From assembly GCF_024722015.1 (NCBI RefSeq), contig NZ_JANQBD010000014.1, positions 1 to 64,000 of the forward strand: a stretch of DNA of 64,000 bases. The letters are read 5' to 3'. Of the stretch, positions 36,038 to 44,704 are shown in pieces (within the stretch, counting starts at the first letter, position 1; every line of letters begins with the position of its first letter). Source of the stretch: Paenibacillus radicis (ex Xue et al. 2023) (lineage in GTDB: Bacteria; Bacillota; Bacilli; Paenibacillales; NBRC-103111). Made by a program: the position numbers and the translations under genes. The notes under the pieces were generated by a model. It saw only the letters and a list, made by a program, of their open reading frames with translations, ran no database searches and was not told the DNA's origin.

Positions 36038-36340
36038 TTATTTCATTTTCAAGACAGCCTCTCTGCCTTTCATTCCCGGCACAATTCCAAGTTGCTCTGC
36101 TTCGTATGTCACCATTTCCAACGGAGCCTCCAGCAACTCTTCAATTGTACGCACACCGGTTGCCCGGGCAGCTATTATGTGTCGATCCTTGAGCCGCTCA
36201 TTCAGCAAACCTACATCCAGCGCACCGCACATAATATACCCTTTGTCGGTAGTTACAACGAGCAGGGTTGTTTTCGGCAGCTTGACTTCAATAGCTAATG
36301 CTGTATAGCCGTCCAAGGAAATGGGTTCCACGCGCATCAT
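36038..36340 (-). CDS. yunC: YunC family protein (DUF1805)
   Basis: The 100-residue protein closely follows Bacillus YunC, with VKLPKTTLLVV, DKGYIMCGALDVGLLNERLKDR and a GREAVLKM C-terminus. Function is unknown; the family is small and cytoplasmic and occurs across Firmicutes. ATG 36340 is chosen because AAAGGAG lies nine bases before it, and the family length (about 101) fits. An ATG at 36349 would directly abut the site. Confidence 0.92.
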   Translation of the reverse strand: MMRVEPISLDGYTALAIEVKLPKTTLLVVTTDKGYIMCGALDVGLLNERLKDRHIIAARATGVRTIEELLEAPLEMVTYEAEQLGIVPGMKGREAVLKMK

Positions 36341-36451
36341 TGTCAGCATCTCCTTTAGTCAGGAAAATAGTTGTATTATAACTATATGAATCTGGGCCGA
36401 TGCACGTGAATCCCTATGCGCAATAAGGGCTAATGCTAGAGATAATATCGC

Positions 36452-36478
36452 AAAAAGCCGTCAGGAAATTGACGGTCC
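36452..36478 (-). terminator. Hairpin terminator, second behind the Pmp3 gene
   Basis: CCGTCA-GGAAAT-TGACGG (36459-36476) is followed on the minus strand by CTTTTTG. It lies 150 bp beyond the small membrane protein gene and beyond repeat C, acting as a back-up terminator or belonging to a lost gene. Confidence 0.65.
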
Positions 36479-36514
36479 TTTTATGTGCAAACGCATACGT
36501 TTGTGGGGGAGGGA

Positions 36515-36590
36515 AATACGTTCGAGTCCATGCCTCAACCTTACCCGAAATTAAAATAAGGGATGAGCTTCGCTCACCCCTTAAATATAG
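36515..36590. repeat. Dispersed repeat C, copy 1
   Basis: The order TACGTTCGAGTCCA, CCTTACCCGAAATTAAAATAAG, then the hairpin GGATGAGC-TTC-GCTCACCCC matches 55306-55382 closely (TACGTTGGAGTCCA, CCTTACCCAAAATTGAAATAA, GGGGTGAGC-TTA-GCTCACCCC). Both copies are intergenic. The longest shared blocks are separated by identical spacing. Confidence 0.8.
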
Positions 36591-36601
36591 ATTCTGACGT
36601 G

Positions 36602-36625
36602 TTAAAAAACCTCCATCGCTGGAGA
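36602..36625 (-). terminator. Terminator of the Pmp3-family gene
   Basis: On the minus strand CTCCAGCGATGGAG is followed by GTTTTTTAAC and begins directly after the stop codon. Confidence 0.9.
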
Positions 36626-36814
36626 TTAATTTCTCATAGATCTTGCCAGCTTTTCCATTCGTTTATTACTCTTGGCTTCACTCACAACCATAATTGCATG
36701 TATAACACCAGGGATCCAAAAAAAGCAGGTTAAAATTAAATTTAATAGAGCTTGAAATGGCTTTCCACAAAATAGCACAGCTACAGGAGGCAACAAGATA
36801 GCTAACAGATACAT
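36626..36814 (-). CDS. Pmp3/YqaE-family small membrane protein
   Basis: The 62-residue protein has two hydrophobic helices (residues 2-19 and 25-45) with the family's LLPPVAVLF, LNLILT and FWIPGVIHA elements. Members of the UPF0057/Pmp3 group are small membrane proteolipids linked to salt and membrane-potential stress in yeast and plants; the bacterial role is unclear. GGAAGGTGA precedes ATG 36814. It is monocistronic with its own terminator. Confidence 0.9.
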   Translation of the reverse strand: MYLLAILLPPVAVLFCGKPFQALLNLILTCFFWIPGVIHAIMVVSEAKSNKRMEKLARSMRN

Positions 36815-37149
36815 CTAATTCACCTTCCTCATCCATTAAAAATAATAGCTTCACATTTTTATTAATGCTAATTGTACCATAATCCAGCTATTCTCGACAG
36901 TCATTCCGACGGATGAGAGCAGCCTGATTTTTGCTGTTTTGATGGGAGAACAAGAAGATTTTAGAAATTAATATGGAAATCTGAATGCATGACCGTGCTA
37001 AAATTAACTCTCATTACGAATACTTATAATCTGGTGTTTTCTACACCGAACTCACGATTTCCAATGAAATAGGAAATACTTAAATGACATGCTACATTTT
37101 TCCTAGGAGAAATGATATAGTATGTAGTAGGTCAAAAGGAGGAGGCGCC
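36815..37149. other. Divergent intergenic region, no gene seen
   Basis: 335 bp of AT-rich DNA between divergent genes. Bases 37100-37140 (TTTTTCC...GATATAGTATGTAG) probably contain the promoter of the 37150 gene. No repeat, hairpin or RNA was recognised. Confidence 0.5.
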
Positions 37150-37638
37150 ATGAATCCGGGACAAAACGATAAGCGCAAATTTTTATTCAACGTAGATATC
37201 CTGATCGAAGAAGACAGCAACGGGCGTGCTCTTGAAAAGCTCCTTCATGTGCTAAACTCAACTGATATTCAAGATTATCTGATTAAAGAAGGGATTCTGT
37301 TAGGGAAAACCATTGAGATAGCATTGAGAGAAACTATTAGCAAAAAGAAGCCATCATCTAAAGAGACTCCGGCACTAACACCCAAACAGGATGTAGAACC
37401 CAAAGCGGGGAATGAAAATCCGCATCGTGATATATGGAAGCAGTTCCAGCACTTCAAGCAGAACAATACGTTAATCCGTTTAACCATCATCAAGGGGAAA
37501 GGTATTAAGCTAAGTATCCCTTGTCGAATTCTCAATGTCGATCTATCTACTGATAATGTTTCTGTCTATCATGTGGATGAGAAACAGGTTTACTTATTTA
37601 AAATCAATGAAATTGAAGACTTTGCCGTTTCCTCCTGA
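37150..37638 (+). CDS. Conserved-looking hypothetical protein with a C-terminal small beta domain
   Basis: The 162-residue soluble protein is not recognised. An N-terminal helical part (1-70: LFNVDILIEEDSNGRALEKLL, DYLIKEGILLGKTIEIAL) is joined by a charged Lys/Pro/Glu linker (70-98) to a C-terminal domain (100-160) with NTLIRLTIIKGKGIKLSIP and VYHVDEKQVYLFKINEIEDF. The latter has the strand pattern of Sm/Hfq-like small barrels, but this is visual inference only. ATG 37150 has AAAGGAGGAGG before it; the longer frame from 37084 has no site. Confidence 0.75.
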   Translation: MNPGQNDKRKFLFNVDILIEEDSNGRALEKLLHVLNSTDIQDYLIKEGILLGKTIEIALRETISKKKPSSKETPALTPKQDVEPKAGNENPHRDIWKQFQHFKQNNTLIRLTIIKGKGIKLSIPCRILNVDLSTDNVSVYHVDEKQVYLFKINEIEDFAVSS

Positions 37639-37670
37639 CACTTGCTAGCACATAACATTCATTATTTATG

Positions 37671-37730
37671 CAAAAGGCGATAGGTTCGCATAAGGAGCAC
37701 AAGCCCCTTCATGTAAACCTATCGCCTTTT
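37671..37730. terminator. Bidirectional terminator
   Basis: AAAAGGCGATAGGTT and AACCTATCGCCTTTT form a 15-bp stem, with A- and T-rich flanks on either side, between convergent genes ending at 37638 and 37800. Confidence 0.92.
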
Positions 37731-37799
37731 TATATGTAGTTCTTATCTGTACTATATGTATCGTGGCATGCTCCTTCCGCCCCACTCACTCGTTGTTCA

Positions 37800-39731
37800 T
37801 TACGCTTGTCGCGTAGCAGCGGCTTGCTGATGGTTCATAAGCATCATTTCTAACTGCTCTGCAGCGAGAGGTCTGCTAAAGAAATATCCTTGAATTTCGT
37901 TGCAATTGTTCAAATGGAGAAATCCGAGCTGCTCTTCCGTCTCTACGCCTTCAGCAATAACCTTTAAATTCATATGCCTTGTCATCGCAATTATAGAAGC
38001 AACAATCGCCGCATCATTCGGATCCGTCATTATATCCCGGACAAATGATTGGTCAATCTTCAGCTTGTCTATAGGGAAGCGTTTCAGGTAAGAAAGAGAG
38101 CTGTAGCCGGTACCGAAATCATCAATACTGATTTTGATCCCAAGCTCCTTCAATTCAAGAAGGACGCCAATAGCATAATCAACGTCCATTGTGCTGCTCT
38201 CTGTAATTTCCAATTCCAGATAGGATGGGTCCAAGCCAGTCGACTCCAGCACCTCCGCTACCTGAGCGCATAAATTGGGCTGCAGAAATTGACGTGTGGA
38301 AATGTTGACCGAAACGGGCAAATGCGGATATCCCAGGTTTTGCCAAAGCTTGTTTTGACGGCAAGCCTCCCGCAGCACCCATTCGCCGATCGGTACAATC
38401 AAGCCGCTTTCCTCGGCAAAGGGGATAAAGTCCATTGGAGAGACCATCCCTCTCTCTGGATGCCGCCAACGGATTAGCGCCTCAAATCCAACGATATTAC
38501 CGCTAACGATGTCCATCTGCGGCTGATAATGAAGAATCAGCTCATTTTGCAAAAGCGCCTTTCTCAGCTCATTTTCCATCGTCAAACGTTTTAACGAGAT
38601 CGTCTTCATCTCTGAATTGAACACCTGGTAGTTATTTTTCCCTTTTTCTTTGGCTCGGGTTAATGCGATGTCCGCACATTTGGTTAAAGAGGCGGCGTCT
38701 TCTTGTTCTTCCTGGGAAAGAATCGCTACACCAATGCTTGCTGTAATATGCAATTGATACTGGTCATAGCTGAATGGCTCTTCGAGCACCTGACGAATGC
38801 TTTTCGCCAGATCATTAACCTGACCTGGATGAGCAAGGCCGGAGAAAAACAGGGCAAACTCGTCACCTTCCGTACGAGCCAAATAATCTTTGTCCGTAAT
38901 ACACCGGGTAAAGCGTTCTCCCAATTGCAGAAGAAGCATATCGCCGTAATCATGTCCGAAACTCTCATTAATGATTTTAAATCGATCGATGTCCAAATAA
39001 AATACGGCTACTAACTGATTAGTTTCGACAGCACTGGCAATAGCTTCGTTCAAACGAGTCATAAACAGCCTGCGGTTAGGCAGCCCTGTCATATCATCAT
39101 AATAGGCCATGTGACGTATCTGCTCTTCGGTCCGTTTCCTTGCTGTAATATCTTGGCCTATGACTATAACCCCATTCACTTCTGTGCCATCCTGGATCGG
39201 AGCCGCGGTAATGTCAAGATCGACACGGTAGCCCTCCTTATGCTGAAGCATTGTCCTGAAGGATTGAGGCTCCCCCTTGCGGGCATCGCTCAGCCTCTCA
39301 AGAGTATGGTTGACGCTTTCTTTGCATAGTAAAACGTAAAAATGACTGTTTTCCAGCTCATGCTTGTTATAACCAATAATCCGTTCTATATTTCCGTTAA
39401 CTTTGGTGATCATGCCATATACATCAATTATACAAACGACATTAGGATTGTGCCTGAATAAAGATTCAAATAATGCTCCGCTATCCACTAAACCGTCTTC
39501 CAAAGCCTTCTTTCCCTCAATAGAAGCAGGTTCGGAAATATCTTTCACATTACTTCGAATCCAAAAATTTCGATAAATGAAGCCAGCCAGAACAAAAAAG
39601 GTAATAATACAAAAGCCCCATGCCAATGGATGTTGAACTCGCCATGCCATCCAAACCGAAATCGAAAAATACACTAAGAATGGCACATAATACTTACTCG
39701 GCACTGTTCTGGTACCAGCCGCTTTTCTCAT
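37800..39731 (-). CDS. PAS-GGDEF-EAL cyclic-di-GMP protein
   Basis: This ~643-residue membrane protein has two N-terminal helices (about 14-30 and 32-50), a PAS domain (about 85-200: VVCIIDVYGMITKVNG, EVNGVIVIGQDITARK), GGDEF domain (about 215-375) and EAL domain (about 385-640). The cyclase signature reads EGDEF (ARTEGDEFALF) and no RxxD inhibitory site precedes it. The phosphodiesterase set looks complete: FEALIRW, NISTRQF, ELEITES, DDFGTGYSSL, KIDQSF and AEGVE. It may therefore act mainly as a phosphodiesterase. ATG 39731 follows GGGGAG at six bases. Confidence 0.93.
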   Translation of the reverse strand: MRKAAGTRTVPSKYYVPFLVYFSISVWMAWRVQHPLAWGFCIITFFVLAGFIYRNFWIRSNVKDISEPASIEGKKALEDGLVDSGALFESLFRHNPNVVCIIDVYGMITKVNGNIERIIGYNKHELENSHFYVLLCKESVNHTLERLSDARKGEPQSFRTMLQHKEGYRVDLDITAAPIQDGTEVNGVIVIGQDITARKRTEEQIRHMAYYDDMTGLPNRRLFMTRLNEAIASAVETNQLVAVFYLDIDRFKIINESFGHDYGDMLLLQLGERFTRCITDKDYLARTEGDEFALFFSGLAHPGQVNDLAKSIRQVLEEPFSYDQYQLHITASIGVAILSQEEQEDAASLTKCADIALTRAKEKGKNNYQVFNSEMKTISLKRLTMENELRKALLQNELILHYQPQMDIVSGNIVGFEALIRWRHPERGMVSPMDFIPFAEESGLIVPIGEWVLREACRQNKLWQNLGYPHLPVSVNISTRQFLQPNLCAQVAEVLESTGLDPSYLELEITESSTMDVDYAIGVLLELKELGIKISIDDFGTGYSSLSYLKRFPIDKLKIDQSFVRDIMTDPNDAAIVASIIAMTRHMNLKVIAEGVETEEQLGFLHLNNCNEIQGYFFSRPLAAEQLEMMLMNHQQAAATRQA

Positions 39732-39851
39732 CTTGAGCTCCCCTCTGATGACATGCTTCGACAAAGAAATCAATTACCAATTTCTACATCTATAGTCCTA
39801 ATTCCTGCATGAATGTATAAAAATTAACCTTGACCTAATAAATCCCGCTTA

Positions 39852-39891
39852 GGGAGCCCCGAAACATATAAATGCTATATATGCAAAAAAA
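39852..39891 (-). repeat. Repeat D, copy 2: conserved post-terminator element
   Basis: GGGAGCCCCGAAACATATAA, then ATG, CTATATATGCAAAAAAA, almost identical to 35917-35957. It is again fused to a minus-strand terminator, here that of the DUF423 gene. Confidence 0.8.
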
Positions 39892-39914
39892 TCCGGCTGC
39901 ATGAGTCAGCCGAA
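39885..39914 (-). terminator. Terminator of the DUF423 gene
   Basis: On the minus strand CGGCT-GACTCATGC-AGCCG is followed by GATTTTTTTGC. It begins seven bases beyond the stop at 39921. Confidence 0.85.
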
Positions 39915-39920
39915 TTTTCA

Positions 39921-40301
39921 TTATTTCTGTTTATGACGAAAAGCAGCTACAGCTACTAAAACCCAGCCTACCAAAAATGATACTCCTCCAAAGGGTGTGA
40001 TAGCTCCCAGTATCTTAATATCCGTAAGACTAAGTACATACAGACTTCCTGAAAACAGCACAATGCCCGTTAGCAGAAACCAGCCCGCTCTGATGAGGTA
40101 CTTACTGCCCGGCATAAAACCGGCTGCAATACCAAGTGCAATCAAACCTACAGAATGCATCATCTGATACAGCACACCCGTTTGAAAAACAGTCAGATTG
40201 CCCGGCGTCAACACATCCTTTAACATATGAGCCCCAAAGGCACCAAAGGCAACCGAAAGAAACGCACAAATACTCCCTATTGCCACAAATCTTGCATTCA
40301 T
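39921..40301 (-). CDS. DUF423 family membrane protein
   Basis: The 126-residue protein has four membrane helices and the family's N-terminal FGAFGAHMLKD, then YQMMHSVGLIALG and ITPFGGVSFLVGW. The family (YwdK/YgdD) is widespread and has no firm function. GGAGGTG lies seven to eight bases before ATG 40301. It is monocistronic. Confidence 0.92.
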   Translation of the reverse strand: MNARFVAIGSICAFLSVAFGAFGAHMLKDVLTPGNLTVFQTGVLYQMMHSVGLIALGIAAGFMPGSKYLIRAGWFLLTGIVLFSGSLYVLSLTDIKILGAITPFGGVSFLVGWVLVAVAAFRHKQK

Positions 40302-40408
40302 TTATATTCACCTCCGGTTCAAATAGTTGCTGCCTTTTATCATAAAGGATTTTGTTGAAGTATGCCAATTTAGCTCCAAGCAAGCTCCTCAAGCAAAACC
40401 GGCCCATA

Positions 40409-40437
40409 AAAAAGAGACTGCACGCATAAGCGTACAG
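40409..40437 (-). terminator. Terminator of the 40462 gene
   Basis: On the minus strand CTGTACGC-TTAT-GCGTGCAG is followed by TCTCTTTTTTATGG, 25 bp beyond the stop. Confidence 0.88.
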
Positions 40438-40461
40438 CCGGAATTCAATACTTTAAAATTT

Positions 40462-40764
40462 TTATACTATCTCGCCAACGTCATGCTGACCGATAATCAG
40501 TACGACAGGCTCAAGATATGCACGGGTTGTTGCAGGCTTTACCAGCAGATCGATTTCAATATCAACAATTTTACTGCGCTGCTGCTTGCCGGTTCTTTTG
40601 TCCTGAACGACTTCAAACTGCTGCAATCCCAATTGATACGTAATAACAGATGAACCTACCGCAATAGCGGAAAGCTCATGCTCGCCGTGCTCAAACAGAA
40701 CCTCCGAGATAATCTCATCATTCATATCAACAATTTTGACGGACTGGCAAATGGAATATTTCAT
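40462..40764 (-). CDS. Hypothetical small protein
   Basis: The 100-residue soluble protein is unrecognised. Its alternating hydrophobic pattern (VKIVDMNDEIISEVLFEHGEH, VGSSVITYQLGLQQFEVVQD) suggests a small beta-rich domain. ATG 40764 is preceded by GAGGGGATAAAA. It follows the HD-GYP gene by 116 bp in the same direction with no terminator seen between, so the two may be co-transcribed. Confidence 0.7.
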   Translation of the reverse strand: MKYSICQSVKIVDMNDEIISEVLFEHGEHELSAIAVGSSVITYQLGLQQFEVVQDKRTGKQQRSKIVDIEIDLLVKPATTRAYLEPVVLIIGQHDVGEIV

Positions 40765-40880
40765 ACATTTTATCCCCTCTCAGGTTCACTGATGCTTTTA
40801 TCCCTATTCGACACAATATGTCAAAATTCCTGCAAACTTGAGTACTTCGCATCATATTTTTAAATAAAGCGCTTAGAAGC

Positions 40881-41897
40881 TTAACCTAAGATTTCTTGTA
40901 AGTTAATAGATCGTTCTTTGCTTAAATCAATAAAATAACTGTCTACCTTCATCAAGGGTCTGATTGGATCGAAACGGTTCGCCATGACAATAGTACCTTT
41001 TCTTCCGTCTGTCAGCAGCGCTTCATTTCCGACCATCGACTCCATCATTCTGTTCATAAACACAAAGAAAATTTTAGCGTTAAACTTGCCATACACATCG
41101 GAATGCATCTGTCTGATAACTGAAAATAATGAAGATGCCGCGTGATAGGATCTTTGTGAGGTCATTGCGTGGAATACATCGGCTATACTGACAATTTGGG
41201 TGAGATCATCAAGCTTGTCCGCTTTCACTCCAAAGGGATACCCGCTTCCGTCCTCACGTTCATGATGCTGCAAGGCAATTAATGCAACTCGGTGAGGAGC
41301 GCCGGCTATGTTTTTTAGCATCTCGTAGCCAAGGATGGTATGTCTTTTCATTAATCGGTACTCCGTATCCGTCAGTTTCCCAGGCTTATGTAAAATTTCA
41401 TTCGAAACTTTCATTTTACCCACATCATGCAGCGTTGCACCCAATATCAGCATATATAATTCGCTCTCATCCAGGTTCATCCATTTGCCGATAAGTGTGG
41501 CTAACACACCTACTCCGATGTTATGCTTGTACGTATAATCATCCTTGGACCGTAGCCCACTGAGTAAACGAAACAAATTAGCTGACTCTGCCACCTTTCG
41601 GATTCCAGGTACAAGTGATTTCATAATCTGCTTTAATGGGATGGAGTTTTCATAACGAATCGCCTCGAAAATTTCTTTGACTTGGTTGGAAGCATCTTCA
41701 ATTAGACGGGCAACAGGATCGGGGACGGCTTCATGATCTTTTTGGACCCAATACTCAATCTCTCTAAGATCAACCCGATGGTTCATCAGTTTGCGGATGT
41801 CCTCTTCCTTTAGCTTCGTATTCGCCGGTACCAACAGGTTGCCTACCCGATTGTAAATGTCTTTTTTAATCGAAACTCCGATCTTGACCTGCGCCAT
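40881..41897 (-). CDS. HD-GYP domain phosphohydrolase
   Basis: The 338-residue cytoplasmic protein has an N-terminal region (1-120) without a recognisable sensor and an HD-GYP domain (about 120-290): HNIGVGVLATLIG, LHDVGK (HD metal site), KRHTILGYEML, ALQHHEREDGSGYP (HHE and GYP motifs) and SIADVFHAMTSQRSY. HD-GYP proteins degrade cyclic-di-GMP to GMP or pGpG. With the EAL protein 1.1 kb away, this is a local cluster of turnover genes. RBS GGGGGTGG precedes ATG 41897. Confidence 0.92.
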   Translation of the reverse strand: MAQVKIGVSIKKDIYNRVGNLLVPANTKLKEEDIRKLMNHRVDLREIEYWVQKDHEAVPDPVARLIEDASNQVKEIFEAIRYENSIPLKQIMKSLVPGIRKVAESANLFRLLSGLRSKDDYTYKHNIGVGVLATLIGKWMNLDESELYMLILGATLHDVGKMKVSNEILHKPGKLTDTEYRLMKRHTILGYEMLKNIAGAPHRVALIALQHHEREDGSGYPFGVKADKLDDLTQIVSIADVFHAMTSQRSYHAASSLFSVIRQMHSDVYGKFNAKIFFVFMNRMMESMVGNEALLTDGRKGTIVMANRFDPIRPLMKVDSYFIDLSKERSINLQEILG

Positions 41898-41984
41898 ACA
41901 TCCACCCCCAAGGTTTTTTTCGTCCTCCAGATTAGATCATGCTGCGCAAATAATTACTAATATAAGTAAAACATAACAAAATAA

Positions 41985-42024
41985 AACAACCCTGTCGAGG
42001 TCAAAAAGAGCCGTTCGACAGGGT
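41985..42024 (-). terminator. Terminator of the GH95 gene
   Basis: On the minus strand CCCTGTCGA pairs with TCGACAGGG and is followed by TTGTTTTATTTTG, 35 bp after the stop at 42059. Confidence 0.9.
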
Positions 42025-42058
42025 TCTGCTAAAGTTCTGATTTTATCTTACTTTTCGC

Positions 42059-44425
42059 TTAATTGATTGGAACAAGGCGGTAGGTTTCGCCTTTTTGCAC
42101 ATCGAATTCGAGCACTGATCCATCAAACACCGCATTTACTTTCTCATCTCCAAGACTAACGGCAAGCTCAGTTTCAGAATAGATTCGGCATAGCCCAGCG
42201 CTGGAAGCTTCAATAAATGCTTGCTGCAATGATCCATTGCGCCATTCAAGATCAACCTCGTATCCTCCTCTGGCTCGAAGCCCTTTGAGACTTCCGTTCG
42301 CCCAAGCTTCAGGAAGCGCAGGAAGCAGAGCTATGACTCCACCATGCGATTGCAGCAGCATTTCTGCAATTCCAGCCGCGCCTCCGAGATTACCATCAAT
42401 TTGGAATGGAGGATGGGCGTCCAACAGATTCGGATAAGTCGATTTGATCAGCAACTGACGTACATTCTCATATGCAAGGTTACCTTCGGCTAATCTGGCC
42501 CAGAAATTAATAATCCAAGCCCTGCTCCAGCCAGTATGCCCGCCCCCATGGGAAAGACGTCGTTCAAGTGTGCGTTTGGCTGCCAGAGCCAACTCCGGTG
42601 TGCGGCGCACATCGATTTGCTCGCCCGGATGCAACGCAAACAGCTGGGAAATATGGCGATGCCCTGGATCATACTCCTCGTAATCCTCCAGCCATTCCAT
42701 CACTTGACCATGCTTGCCCGTTTCAATACCTGGAATACGTTCCAAAGCGCTGCTCAGCTCCGCTCTGAATGATGGATCACAGCTTAATAGGTCCGTTGCT
42801 TCGATACAAGCATTAAACAAAGTCCGTACAATTTGCAGGTCCATTGCCGGACCCATGCACACATTCCCCGTAATTCCATTGGGTAAAATAAATTTATTTT
42901 CGGGAGATATGGAAGGTCCTGTAATTAAACGCCCCTTCTCATCTTCCACCATATAATCCAGCAGAAATCTGGCTGCCTCTTTCATTATCGGGTATGCGCG
43001 CTTGGAGAGGAACTGCTGATCCAGGCCGAAGCGGTAATGCTCCCACATATGAAGAGATAACCAAGCCGCTCCTAATGGCCATATCGATGCGGTTACGAGA
43101 ATTCCTTCGACATGCGTGTCGCCCCAGAGATTCGTATTATGATGAGCAACAAAGCCGCCGCAGCCATAAACTTCCTGTGCCGTCAGCCTGCCGTTCGGAA
43201 GCATGCGCTCTATTAGCTCAAATAAAGGCTCATGGCATTCCGTTAAATTGCACAGCTCTGCAGGCCAATAATTCATTTGAGTGTTAATATTAATTGTATA
43301 TTTGGACTCCCATGGGGGAGTGTAGCTGTCGTTCCAAATCCCTTGCAAAGTAGCTGCAAGACTTCCCGGACGTGAGCATGACAGCAGCAAATATCTGCCG
43401 TAATTGAAGTATAGCTGTACTAAACCAAGATCGTCTTCACCATCGCTATCCTGGAGACGTTTAAGACGGGCATCAGTGGGAAGAGATACAGGTAAAGCCG
43501 CTTCCAACACTTCAGATGAAGCAACTGCGATTGCATCCTGTTCTACAGCCCCGGACAGCTTCAGTCGTACTCTGCCGAACATAGCCGAGTAATCTGCTAT
43601 GTGCACTTGCTTAAGCTGCTCATAAGGCTTCAGTGACGCTGCTGCCAGCTGCTCCAAACATACCTTCTCCGGATCTTCATAACGGAAGGTGGTTTGAGCT
43701 GCAAGCAGCAATGTTACAGCGTCTGCATTTTCAATAGATAGAAAGTCACCGATTGTTTGAACGCGGCCTCCTTCTACAACTGCTTTCAGACCCGCACGAA
43801 ACTTAACTCCCTCTGTGCCGCATTCTCCCAGCAGCATAATGGTATCGTCGGCCAGTTTCTTAGTTCCGGCATCAAAGGGCCGTCTCATAAGATGAGCACC
43901 GAACGTTAGACCGCCAGGTTTATTTGTCGTAAATCTGACCGCTACAATTTGGTCCACTGCACTGCTGAAATATTCGCGTTTATATTCAAATCCATCAAGC
44001 TTGTATGTAACGCTGGCTATAGCAGTCTCCAAATCAAGCTCCCGATGGTAAACCTCGGGCTGACGCTCATGGCCCAGCATATAGATCAACAAATCACCCA
44101 GAGGCTGATAGGGGTGTAAATATTTAGGCGCGGACATTAAGCCCATCCGGCTCAAATGCTCAGCTTCCTGCTGCTTGCCTTCAGCTAGAAGGCGCCGAAT
44201 CTCCGGCACGTATTGAAGGGCCTCCGAATTATTGGCCCGTTTGGGCCCCCCATACCATATCGAATCCTCATTAAGCTGAATTTTCTCTTGTGCTATGGTT
44301 CCAAATACCATCCCTCCGAGTCGTCCATTACCTATGGGCAGCGCTTCCTGCCACTTTCCCGCCGGTCCCTTATACCATAAAGTATTTTGACGGTTGTCCA
44401 CCGCTTGAGTTTGCTTGCTGAACAT
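42059..44425 (-). CDS. Alpha-L-fucosidase, glycoside hydrolase family 95
   Basis: The 788-residue enzyme has the GH95 layout: N-terminal beta domain (WYKGPAGKWQEALPIGNGRLGGMVFG), linker, (alpha/alpha)6 barrel and C-terminal beta domain. Catalytic-region motifs are TININTQMNYWPAELCNL (paired Asn), GPSISPENKF (general acid Glu) and FQIDGNLGGAAGI (Asp). The family cleaves alpha-1,2-L-fucosyl residues, with some L-galactosidases. There is no signal peptide, so it acts on imported oligosaccharides. AAAGGAG precedes ATG 44425. It is monocistronic. It could supply L-fucose to the sugar-acid locus at 15-26 kb. Confidence 0.93.
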   Translation of the reverse strand: MFSKQTQAVDNRQNTLWYKGPAGKWQEALPIGNGRLGGMVFGTIAQEKIQLNEDSIWYGGPKRANNSEALQYVPEIRRLLAEGKQQEAEHLSRMGLMSAPKYLHPYQPLGDLLIYMLGHERQPEVYHRELDLETAIASVTYKLDGFEYKREYFSSAVDQIVAVRFTTNKPGGLTFGAHLMRRPFDAGTKKLADDTIMLLGECGTEGVKFRAGLKAVVEGGRVQTIGDFLSIENADAVTLLLAAQTTFRYEDPEKVCLEQLAAASLKPYEQLKQVHIADYSAMFGRVRLKLSGAVEQDAIAVASSEVLEAALPVSLPTDARLKRLQDSDGEDDLGLVQLYFNYGRYLLLSCSRPGSLAATLQGIWNDSYTPPWESKYTININTQMNYWPAELCNLTECHEPLFELIERMLPNGRLTAQEVYGCGGFVAHHNTNLWGDTHVEGILVTASIWPLGAAWLSLHMWEHYRFGLDQQFLSKRAYPIMKEAARFLLDYMVEDEKGRLITGPSISPENKFILPNGITGNVCMGPAMDLQIVRTLFNACIEATDLLSCDPSFRAELSSALERIPGIETGKHGQVMEWLEDYEEYDPGHRHISQLFALHPGEQIDVRRTPELALAAKRTLERRLSHGGGHTGWSRAWIINFWARLAEGNLAYENVRQLLIKSTYPNLLDAHPPFQIDGNLGGAAGIAEMLLQSHGGVIALLPALPEAWANGSLKGLRARGGYEVDLEWRNGSLQQAFIEASSAGLCRIYSETELAVSLGDEKVNAVFDGSVLEFDVQKGETYRLVPIN

Positions 44426-44664
44426 AACTAAAAAGCTCCTTTCACTTAAAACCGCATAAAATTTAATGAATCACACTTTATCTGATCTATTCTACCCTTT
44501 TCATCTGTGAATACCATGCAGTATTTTCACTTATATTTGCATAATAATAAGATGTTACTACTAAATAAATGCAAGTTTTCAATTAAAGACAGCTTCGGAT
44601 CAGACATAGAAACCGCCCCGCCACCAACAAAGTTCTGGGGTCTAGGACATTTGAACTGAATATT

Positions 44665-44697
44665 TAAAAACCTCCGCCAATGATCGGGGAGGTTACC
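44665..44697 (-). terminator. Terminator after the truncated PIN gene
   Basis: On the minus strand AACCTCC-CCGATCATTGGC-GGAGGTT is followed by TTTAAATATT. It begins eight bases beyond the early stop at 44705. Confidence 0.85.
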
Positions 44698-44704
44698 GGA
44701 TTAA

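Noticed and set aside
40861..40880. AAAGCGCTTAGAAGC, a cre-like sequence next to the HD-GYP gene
   Set aside because: It is at the 3' end of the gene, not in a promoter, so a regulatory role is unlikely.
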